The notes beneath the pieces were generated by a model that saw nothing but the letters and a program-made list of their open reading frames with translations, was not told where the DNA came from and did no database searches. A stretch of DNA of 12,281 nucleotides, from NCBI GenBank assembly GCA_944323495.1, contig CALUSZ010000054.1:1-12281 (forward strand), given 5' to 3'. How positions within the stretch are numbered: position 1 is the first letter of the stretch; each line of letters opens with the position of its first letter. A program made the translations under genes and the position numbers. Source of the DNA: Candidatus Gastranaerophilales bacterium (lineage in GTDB: Bacteria; Cyanobacteriota; Vampirovibrionia; Gastranaerophilales; Gastranaerophilaceae). Of the stretch, positions 5,992-12,281 are shown piece after piece.

Positions 5992-7026
5992 ATGAGCAGT
6001 GTAATATTGAAAAACCTTGTAAAAAGCTATGATGGCAAAAAGAATATTATTGATAATATAAATTTGGAAATAAAAGATAAAGAATTTATTGTTCTGGTAG
6101 GCTCATCCGGCTGCGGAAAGTCAACTATATTAAGACTTATTTCAGGGCTTGAAGATATTACATCTGGAGAAATCCTTATTGATAACAGTGTAGTAAATAA
6201 TATACATCCGAAAGACAGAGATATTGCATTCGTATTCCAGAGCTATGCTCTGTATCCGCACATGAGTGTATATGAAAACATCGCCTTCGGTCTTAAAATG
6301 CGTAAATACCCTAAAGATGAAATCGATAAAAAGGTTCGAGATGTTGCAAAATCTCTTAACCTTGATGAGCTTTTAGATAGAAAACCCAAGCAGCTCTCAG
6401 GGGGGCAGCGGCAGCGAGTAGCTCTCGGGCGTGCGATTGTAAGAAACCCTAAAGTTTTCTTGATGGATGAGCCATTATCAAATCTGGATGCTAACTTGAG
6501 GGTGCAAATGCGATCTGAAATAAAAAAACTGCACCAAAAACTGCAGACAACATTTGTGTATGTAACCCATGACCAGACAGAAGCGCTTACAATGGGAGAT
6601 AGAATAGTCATTCTTGACAAGGGAAAAATTCAGCAGGTTGATACACCGGAGGTAATATATAATAATCCTAAAAACAAATTTGTCGCAGGGTTTATCGGAC
6701 AAATGAATTTTATTGACATAAAACTTGAAAATAACTATTTTGAAATAAATGGTGTCAGATTTAATTGCAATAGAGATTTAGGGAGTAGAAAAGAAGTTAC
6801 GGCAGGAATAAGAGCCGAAAAAATGATTTGCGGGGATACTGAAATAGCTGTTAACCCTGAAATTGTAGAGATGACCGGCGGAGATAGAATTGCATATTTT
6901 TACTTAAACGGAAATAAATGTTCTGCAAAACTTCCGCTTGATTATCCTATTGGTGATAAAATTGAATTGAGAATATCTGTTGATAATATGTTTTTCTTTG
7001 ATAAAAACAGCGGAGAAGTTATTTAA
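5992..7026 (+). CDS. ABC transporter ATP-binding protein, UgpC/MalK/MsmK type
   Basis: This 344-residue cytoplasmic ATPase drives an ABC importer of the carbohydrate-uptake class. All motifs are intact: Walker [10 protein letters not shown] (37-45), Q-loop Gln83 in [20 protein letters not shown] (81-100), signature [14 protein letters not shown] (135-148), Walker B VFLMDEP (155-161), D-loop SNLD (163-166) and switch His193 (VTHDQ). A C-terminal TOBE/MalK-like region follows (about 235-340). Length and order match sugar or glycerol-phosphate ATPases such as UgpC, MalK and MsmK. The ribosome-binding site is AGAGG, about six bases before ATG. No permease or binding protein is encoded here. Lone MsmK-type ATPases are known to energise several permeases encoded elsewhere, so this may be a shared ATPase. 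Its stop is two bases before the AsmA-like gene, so translation is likely coupled. The transported substrate cannot be assigned. Confidence 0.95.
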   Translation: MSSVILKNLVKSYDGKKNIIDNINLEIKDKEFIVLVGSSGCGKSTILRLISGLEDITSGEILIDNSVVNNIHPKDRDIAFVFQSYALYPHMSVYENIAFGLKMRKYPKDEIDKKVRDVAKSLNLDELLDRKPKQLSGGQRQRVALGRAIVRNPKVFLMDEPLSNLDANLRVQMRSEIKKLHQKLQTTFVYVTHDQTEALTMGDRIVILDKGKIQQVDTPEVIYNNPKNKFVAGFIGQMNFIDIKLENNYFEINGVRFNCNRDLGSRKEVTAGIRAEKMICGDTEIAVNPEIVEMTGGDRIAYFYLNGNKCSAKLPLDYPIGDKIELRISVDNMFFFDKNSGEVI

Positions 7027-7028
7027 GT

Positions 7029-10000
7029 ATGAGAAAGTATCGAAATTATATAATTGCAGCTTTTATTATATTAGCTTTTTGTATATCAATATGCTTTGTG
7101 CCTATAGATGCAACACGCTTTATTCCTGCAATTGAGGGACAAGTTACAAAAGACTTAGGAATTAATATACATATAGAAAAGTTAATTTTAAGATTTGGAC
7201 CGTCGCTAAAAGTTAAAGCACCTGTAATGCACATGATGTATGAAGACGGTCAAAAATTTGCTCAACTAGATAATGTCAAATTCTTTATACCATGGTCAAC
7301 ACTATTTAAAAACGATGTCATAGTAAAAAGAATATACGCCGATAAGTTTATTGTAAAAGCGGGCTCTAATGACAAATACCTTGGGAAATTCCTATCAAAG
7401 CTCCGCAGTAAAGATTTTTCGGAAGTACCGGATATAACATTCAAGAACTATAGCATAACATATTACGACAAGAAAATTGATAAAAAATATAAAATTGCAG
7501 GACCTTCTGTAGAATTAACTAAACTTGTAAATTACCAGAACTTCAAACTTGCTGCAATGGGTGAATTTCTTATCAATGACAAAAAATTTATATCCTATGA
7601 TTTATCAATTCTGCCTAATATAGATATGCCTGAATGCAAAAAAACTGTTGATTATGCAGAGTTTATCGAACAGATGGAAGATTTAGATTTTTCTTCTGAT
7701 ATAATTGCAGATTTAAAATTGTATAAAAACATAAACGGCTCTACGCAAATATCAGGGCTGGTAAATATTGATAATATTTCAGTGCTTGATCCGGCCAAGA
7801 AAACTCCTAAGAGTTTTATTTATTTAACATTCCTGGGAGATAAAATAGGTGTATTATCAAATATTTATGCAACAGGAGACAAAAAGGTTTATATAGATGG
7901 GGTTATAAATAACTCACAAAAACCAGGCTTAGATTTGAAGGTTAAAACGGATAAAATTGAGCTTAAAGATTTATATAACAAAGTAAAACTCCTTGCTGAC
8001 TGTTCCGGCTTAAAAGGTATAAACTCCATTAGCGGAAATTTAGAGGCTGATTTTAGCATAAAAGGGGATTTAAATAAAATAAAATCTAATGGTTATCTTA
8101 AAGTTTCTGATGCTGCAATAGCGGCAAGCGGTGTAAATATTAATAAAATAAGTTCAAACATAGATTTTTCCAATAACGTAATTAATATAACAGACGCGGT
8201 TGGGTATGTTAACAATGCTCCGATTATGGCAAAAGGTAAGATTGATAAGACAATTGACATTGAATTATTAATGAACAAAGTTGAACTAAAACACCTCTGC
8301 CCATCGTCTTTTGGAATCGAGAACGGTATTGCATCACTTGTCGCCAATATAACCGGAACTCTCCAGAATATTTCACACAAAGAAAATTTACAGATAGATA
8401 AATTTCAGGCATCAAATAGCAACGGAAACATCAGTTTTTCTACACTTAAACTTGATACAAACAAGGATAATACAGCATACATCAATAATCTCAATATAAA
8501 GACAGCTCAAACAGAACTGATAAAAGTTCCTTTGCTAAAAATTAATATTGACAGAGATACTATCAAAGTGCCAAGCACCAATATCTTTATGGCTAATTCA
8601 AAATTAACAGCTAAAGCTGATTTGATGAATTACAATACTAAAGATTTAACATTTAACTTTAATATCGACGGATTTATCAATTCAAGAGATATTAAAAGTT
8701 TAAATAAATATTCAATAGTTTATCCGGTTAAGCTTGTATTCAATGGCAACAGAGATGTTCAGAACCTAAATTCACAAATACTTTTAGAAAATGCTATTAT
8801 ACTGGATGAACCTGCTATAATCAATTTATCGTCAAAAATTACCGACAATACTCTAAAAATAGATGACCTGTCCGTATCGACATTCAATGGTCGTTTCCAG
8901 AATGATTTTAAGGCAAACCTTAAAGGCTCTAAAAAAATCATTGTTAATGGAAATATTGAGAACATAACAGACCCAACATTTAAGAATATTAGAGTATTTA
9001 TACCACAGCAGCTCAACATAAATCTATTTGACACTGTAGCACAGCTAAAAGGCGATATCTTTGTAAACGGCAAGCCGAATCAGCCAGAAGTTGTCGGACA
9101 GATATCATTACAAAATGCTGTCAACCAGTTTATGCAGATGGCTGTTAATAATATGACAATTGATTTCAATAAAAATATTGCAGTAATAAATGCTCCTCAG
9201 GTTAAAATTGCAGACTCTGCATTCAGTATTAACTCTACATTATTTACTGATATATCAAAAGCTCTCACCGTAAAAAATATTAATATTAAATCAAAATATA
9301 CCAATACAGATACAATTCTTATGTACAAAGATAGTCCGTTATTAAAGACGATTCCTATTGTTATTAAAGAAGGTAAATTTTATGCAGAAAAAGCTCTAGT
9401 TAATATATACGGCTCACCATTATATTTCTCTGCTTTAAGCAGTGATTTTACATTAAAAGACAACAAGCTTTCTGCCAAAAACATCTCTTCAGAAATCTTT
9501 AATGGTAAACTTGCCGGAAGTCTTGATTTCAACTTAAAAGATGAACACTTTGACTCCCAGATTCAAGCAAGAGGTGTAAGTGCAGCCCCTATATTTGATG
9601 TAATATCAGCCAGAAATGAAACCATAAGCGGTATAATGGATTTTGATTCAAAATTATGCGGAGACTTGTCTACAAAAGAAACTCTAAACGGAGATATTCT
9701 GTTTATTGTACATAACGGACGCATGGGTGCATTAGGAAAACTGGAGCACCTTCTTTACGCACAGAACGTTATAGCGGACAGCATGCTAAGGACATCCCTG
9801 AGCGTTGTAACCAAGGCAATAACGCTAAAGGATACTGGTTTGTTTAAATACTTAAGAGGAGATATTCACCTCAAAGACGGTATTGCAAACATAAAAATGC
9901 TTCAATCACAAGGCCCGCTAATGACGCTATTTATAAAGGGGCAGTATAATCCGGCTAACGATTATGCAAAACTTGTAGTGCTGGGACGTTTGTCAGATGA

Positions 10001-10292
10001 AATAATCTCCGGACTTGGTGCTTTTGGAGACTTCTCGATGAATAAACTTATGGTCATGCTGACAGGAGAAGATACTAAATATAATATTCTTCCAGAAGAT
10101 TTTGAAAAGCTTCCTCAGCTTCCTACAAGCAATACAAAAGAGTTTAGAAGTATTATTAATGGTGTTATTGATAAACCTAGCTCGGTTATTATGTTTAACT
10201 GGATATCTTATACGCAGAAATCCCTAAGGCAAAAAGATGTACCGATGGATGATGTAAAGGTTCCGGAATTTATTGATAAGCTTCCATATTAA
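7029..10292 (+). CDS. AsmA/YhdP-TamB-like inter-membrane bridge protein
   Basis: This 1087-residue protein has an N-terminal membrane anchor (about residues 7-25, short basic MRKYR before it). The rest is a long periplasmic part of repeating beta strands. The N-terminal block (about 45-110: HIEKLILRFGPSLKVKAP, then FIPWSTLFKNDVIVKRIYAD) resembles the AsmA start. The C-terminal block (about 887-1010: GDILFIVHNGRMGALGKLE, later GDIHLKDGIANIKMLQSQGP and GRLSDEIISGLG) resembles the AsmA-like C-terminal domain of YhdP-type proteins. In characterised bacteria such proteins form hydrophobic-groove bridges that move phospholipid from inner to outer membrane. Its presence therefore implies a two-membrane envelope. 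The gene starts two bases after the ABC ATPase stop, so the two are probably translated together. AT-rich codon use matches its neighbours. Assignment to the superfamily is fairly sure. Which paralogue it corresponds to, and whether the ATPase acts with it, are open. Confidence 0.85.
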   Translation: MRKYRNYIIAAFIILAFCISICFVPIDATRFIPAIEGQVTKDLGINIHIEKLILRFGPSLKVKAPVMHMMYEDGQKFAQLDNVKFFIPWSTLFKNDVIVKRIYADKFIVKAGSNDKYLGKFLSKLRSKDFSEVPDITFKNYSITYYDKKIDKKYKIAGPSVELTKLVNYQNFKLAAMGEFLINDKKFISYDLSILPNIDMPECKKTVDYAEFIEQMEDLDFSSDIIADLKLYKNINGSTQISGLVNIDNISVLDPAKKTPKSFIYLTFLGDKIGVLSNIYATGDKKVYIDGVINNSQKPGLDLKVKTDKIELKDLYNKVKLLADCSGLKGINSISGNLEADFSIKGDLNKIKSNGYLKVSDAAIAASGVNINKISSNIDFSNNVINITDAVGYVNNAPIMAKGKIDKTIDIELLMNKVELKHLCPSSFGIENGIASLVANITGTLQNISHKENLQIDKFQASNSNGNISFSTLKLDTNKDNTAYINNLNIKTAQTELIKVPLLKINIDRDTIKVPSTNIFMANSKLTAKADLMNYNTKDLTFNFNIDGFINSRDIKSLNKYSIVYPVKLVFNGNRDVQNLNSQILLENAIILDEPAIINLSSKITDNTLKIDDLSVSTFNGRFQNDFKANLKGSKKIIVNGNIENITDPTFKNIRVFIPQQLNINLFDTVAQLKGDIFVNGKPNQPEVVGQISLQNAVNQFMQMAVNNMTIDFNKNIAVINAPQVKIADSAFSINSTLFTDISKALTVKNINIKSKYTNTDTILMYKDSPLLKTIPIVIKEGKFYAEKALVNIYGSPLYFSALSSDFTLKDNKLSAKNISSEIFNGKLAGSLDFNLKDEHFDSQIQARGVSAAPIFDVISARNETISGIMDFDSKLCGDLSTKETLNGDILFIVHNGRMGALGKLEHLLYAQNVIADSMLRTSLSVVTKAITLKDTGLFKYLRGDIHLKDGIANIKMLQSQGPLMTLFIKGQYNPANDYAKLVVLGRLSDEIISGLGAFGDFSMNKLMVMLTGEDTKYNILPEDFEKLPQLPTSNTKEFRSIINGVIDKPSSVIMFNWISYTQKSLRQKDVPMDDVKVPEFIDKLPY

Positions 10293-10298
10293 GAATCA

Positions 10299-10327
10299 TT
10301 GTTTTTTTAGCCTGCAGAAGCTATAAT
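10299..10327 (+). promoter_or_regulatory. Near-consensus promoter for a leaderless PilZ-like transcript
   Basis: TTGTTT (10299-10304) and a perfect TATAAT (10322-10327) are separated by exactly 17 bases. The expected start point, six to eight bases past the -10, is 10334-10336, and the ATG of the PilZ-like gene is at 10335. No ribosome-binding sequence lies before that ATG. The mRNA from this promoter would thus be leaderless or nearly so. Read-through from the AsmA-like gene is also possible, since no terminator separates them. Confidence 0.6.
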
Positions 10328-10334
10328 ATTAAAT

Positions 10335-10937
10335 ATGGATTTATTAAAGCCGGGACAGAGAATAAGTTTATTTTTCCCAAAAGAAGAGAATCTTGTAGAA
10401 ATGTCATGCACTATTTCCAATGTACTGGAAGATAGAATTGTAATTGAACTTCCGCCGTATTTTATGAGATACATAGAATTTCTGGAAGTCGGGAAACGCT
10501 TGACAGCAAAAGTCTTTTCTAAAATCGGCACAATAGACTTCAATACCATAGTAATCACATCTCCTATGGAAGATGTTTTTTCTGTAGAGCTTGATTACAA
10601 TGCAATGAGACTTACTGCAAGCGAAGATATGCCGGTTATTAATGCAATCGAAGTCTTAAATATAAAAAAAGAAGATAGTGTAGTCGTTGTAAAAACAATT
10701 GCAATTTCTACTGAATATATTAAATTTTATTCAGAAACACCATTTGTTCAGGATGAAAATTTTTCCTGTGAGTTAATTTTACCTAAGGATTATGGTATAA
10801 TAACATTTACAGCAATCGTAACAGATGTGGATCCTGTATATGAAAATGAGTATACAATTACTTATTCAAGTATGACAGAAAACGATAGACAAACACTTCT
10901 TTACTACATGTACTTATACAGTAACAACAGCGATTAG
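10335..10937 (+). CDS. YcgR/PilZ-like two-domain protein with degenerate c-di-GMP site
   Basis: This 200-residue soluble protein has an N-terminal beta-barrel resembling the YcgR flagellar-brake N domain (about 3-85: LLKPGQRISLFFPKEE, then RIVIELPP, then FLEVGKRLTAKVFSKIGTID). A PilZ-like C domain follows (about 86-195: CELILPKDYGIITFTAIVTD and a final helix NDRQTLLYYMYLYS). PilZ proteins normally bind c-di-GMP with RxxxR and D/NxSxxG. Here the first is at best YxxxR (Tyr88, Arg92) and the second is AISTEY (123-128), with Asp replaced by Ala and Gly by Tyr and only Ser125 kept. Binding is therefore doubtful. The gene begins 42 bases after the AsmA-like gene, with its own promoter and no ribosome-binding site, and ends eight bases before the TPR gene. 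The PilZ call is based on fold-level pattern and is moderately secure. Confidence 0.7.
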   Translation: MDLLKPGQRISLFFPKEENLVEMSCTISNVLEDRIVIELPPYFMRYIEFLEVGKRLTAKVFSKIGTIDFNTIVITSPMEDVFSVELDYNAMRLTASEDMPVINAIEVLNIKKEDSVVVVKTIAISTEYIKFYSETPFVQDENFSCELILPKDYGIITFTAIVTDVDPVYENEYTITYSSMTENDRQTLLYYMYLYSNNSD

Positions 10938-10945
10938 GAAACACC

Positions 10946-12281
10946 ATGAAAAAGTTAGCAGATAATGATTCCAAAAATACGACAAAGAATAAAATGTATG
11001 ACCAAATAGAGAGATGCCGTCTTGACTTGCAGAAAGACCCAACTAATCCGGAACTGCATGTAAGACTTGGTGACTTATATATGAAATGGCATCTGGATAT
11101 TTTTAATGCCTGCCAGTATATTGATGAAGCTATTACTGAATATCAGCTTGCAATGGAATCTTTAATTGATTCTCCTGAAATTTATTACAAACTCGGTGTA
11201 GCATTTTACCATAAAGGAGATTTAGACAAGGCAATAAACTACCTCACCCTTGCTCTTGAAAAGAAAAATCATTATTATGAAGCTTACTATATGCTCGCAG
11301 AAACGTTCGTAAAAAAAGCGCACTTTACAGATGCTATAGATGCAGCACAAGCTGCAATTCTATGCTCGCGCTTCGGCTCATCAAGTGCACACTTTTTGTT
11401 ATACAAGCTTTATGATGCCTCTTCTTTTAAAAATACAGGTACGAAATTTAAAGCTTTCGGAGAAAAAATACTTTCCATACTTCTTTCTCCGTTTGATAAA
11501 ATAGCAAGAGAAAATATTGTAAAAAACATACTTTACCTTCGTTTCTTGCCTATATTTTTGAAAGGTTTTTATGCAATACAGCTAAAAGACTTTCCAAAAG
11601 CTATTGAGCTATATAAAGAAGCTGTTGAGACGGCTCCGGGGTTTGCACCGCTATACTGTGTGCTGGGTGACATTTATCTTTCTACAGGCTATTTTGAGGA
11701 TGCGATTACTGAATACAAAATGGCAATATGGCTAGATTCATTCAATATCGCCGCATACAGACACCTTTGCAGAGCCTATGAAGAACAGGGTGACTATAAT
11801 CAAGCTATTGATATTTATAATAAACTAATCGCAATGGCACCAACGATTCCGGATTTATACTCAAATCTAGCAAACATTTATTATATAAAAGGTGAATTTG
11901 ATTTAGCTATTTCAAATTATCAAAACGCTATAACGCTCAACCCTAACAGAACATGGACAAGTGTTATCGCGCAGACTATGGGATTCGTATATCAGGAAAA
12001 CAAATCAGATCCTGATGCGGCAATTTCCGCATATCAGACAGCTTATGTTTTAACACCGGAAGATATTGATATTTATGTAAACTTGGGCAGCGCTTTTTAT
12101 GATAAAGAAGATTATAAAAATGCACTTGCTGTATACAGACAAGCTCTGGAGCTGCAGCCTCACAATGCTAAAATACATTGTAACCTCGGATTCCTATACT
12201 GGGGTAAGGGAGATACCGAAGAGGCTATCAAATCTTATGAGCTTGCAATCAAGTATAATAACACGTATGATATTGCGTACA
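10946..12281 (+). CDS. TPR-repeat protein, C-terminus beyond the window
   Basis: The frame is open from ATG 10946 to the right edge, giving 445 residues without a stop. About nine or ten tetratricopeptide repeats can be picked out, near 36-70, 77-110, 111-144, 201-234, 235-268, 269-302, 303-336, 337-372, 374-407 and 408-441. The usual small/aromatic pattern is clear, for example ALYKEAVE-like helices, LGDIYLSTGYFEDAITEYKM (240-259) and LGSAFYDKEDYKNALAVYRQ (380-399). Residues 145-200 form a non-TPR insert. There is no signal peptide or membrane span, so it should be a cytoplasmic scaffold. The ribosome-binding site TAGGAA overlaps the PilZ-like stop codon TAG, with eight bases between genes, so the two genes are co-transcribed and probably translationally linked. 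TPR arrays bind partner proteins; the partner is unknown, but products of the same operon are candidates. Confidence 0.93.
   Translation, partial: MKKLADNDSKNTTKNKMYDQIERCRLDLQKDPTNPELHVRLGDLYMKWHLDIFNACQYIDEAITEYQLAMESLIDSPEIYYKLGVAFYHKGDLDKAINYLTLALEKKNHYYEAYYMLAETFVKKAHFTDAIDAAQAAILCSRFGSSSAHFLLYKLYDASSFKNTGTKFKAFGEKILSILLSPFDKIARENIVKNILYLRFLPIFLKGFYAIQLKDFPKAIELYKEAVETAPGFAPLYCVLGDIYLSTGYFEDAITEYKMAIWLDSFNIAAYRHLCRAYEEQGDYNQAIDIYNKLIAMAPTIPDLYSNLANIYYIKGEFDLAISNYQNAITLNPNRTWTSVIAQTMGFVYQENKSDPDAAISAYQTAYVLTPEDIDIYVNLGSAFYDKEDYKNALAVYRQALELQPHNAKIHCNLGFLYWGKGDTEEAIKSYELAIKYNNTYDIAY

Noticed and set aside
6243..6620. 125-residue minus-strand open frame inside the ABC ATPase gene
   Set aside because: It is antisense to intact Walker A to Walker B coding sequence, has no ribosome-binding site and shows no recognisable family; it is a shadow frame.
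8759..9073. 104-residue minus-strand open frame inside the AsmA-like gene
   Set aside because: It is antisense to a continuous AsmA-like frame; AT-rich coding often leaves such frames open by chance.
10302..10308. T-run after the AsmA-like gene as a terminator
   Set aside because: No GC-rich hairpin precedes it; it falls in the -35/spacer region of the promoter for the next gene.
10307..10558. 83-residue minus-strand open frame over the PilZ-like gene
   Set aside because: It overlaps a well-supported plus-strand gene and its promoter, with no start signals of its own.

Overview
The window is strongly AT-rich, with AGA as the favoured Arg codon and tightly packed genes. It reads like a chromosomal segment of a bacterium with two membranes, because it encodes an AsmA/YhdP-type inter-membrane bridge protein. 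The overall style (small coiled-coil hypotheticals, PAS kinase, PilZ-like and TPR proteins, very AT-rich spacers) is most reminiscent of gut Melainabacteria/Gastranaerophilales, the non-photosynthetic relatives of cyanobacteria. That placement is an impression and not a proof. I see no rRNA, tRNA, CRISPR array, insertion sequence or phage gene.

Layout. (1) Bases 1-245 hold the last 64 residues of an unrecognised plus-strand gene and a textbook intrinsic terminator. (2) Bases 258-784 hold a promoter-like motif and a 143-residue acidic helical/coiled-coil protein of unknown function. (3) Bases 785-3614 hold a minus-strand cluster, read from right to left: a solitary N4/N6-type DNA methyltransferase, a DUF167/YggU protein (4-base overlap), a 101-residue protein made of two copies of an RWYD repeat, and a YuiF-type NhaC-superfamily transporter. 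The transporter's stop codon abuts the stop codon of the coiled-coil gene. (4) Bases 3686-4749 hold a minus-strand DnaJ-family co-chaperone with a contracted zinc finger and a strong terminator. (5) Bases 4831-12281 hold a plus-strand run diverging from dnaJ: a PAS/histidine-kinase-like protein, a UgpC/MalK-type ABC ATPase, a 1087-residue AsmA-like protein, a PilZ/YcgR-like protein and a TPR protein that runs off the end.

The most interesting part is region 5. The kinase-like protein keeps the layout of a PAS-HisKA-HATPase histidine kinase, but the phosphoacceptor His, the N-box Asn, the G1 Asp/Gly residues and the G2 glycines are all replaced. It should therefore be a pseudokinase. Two genes after the ATPase, a PilZ-like protein similarly lacks most of the c-di-GMP-binding signature. 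So a cluster built around an envelope bridge protein and a lone ABC ATPase carries two signalling folds that seem to have lost their chemistry and may work as protein-interaction modules. The PilZ-like gene also has a near-consensus promoter placed so that its transcript would start at or next to the ATG (leaderless). Other points of note are a promoter-like motif shared by the coiled-coil gene and the pseudokinase gene, and the intermediate DnaJ zinc finger.
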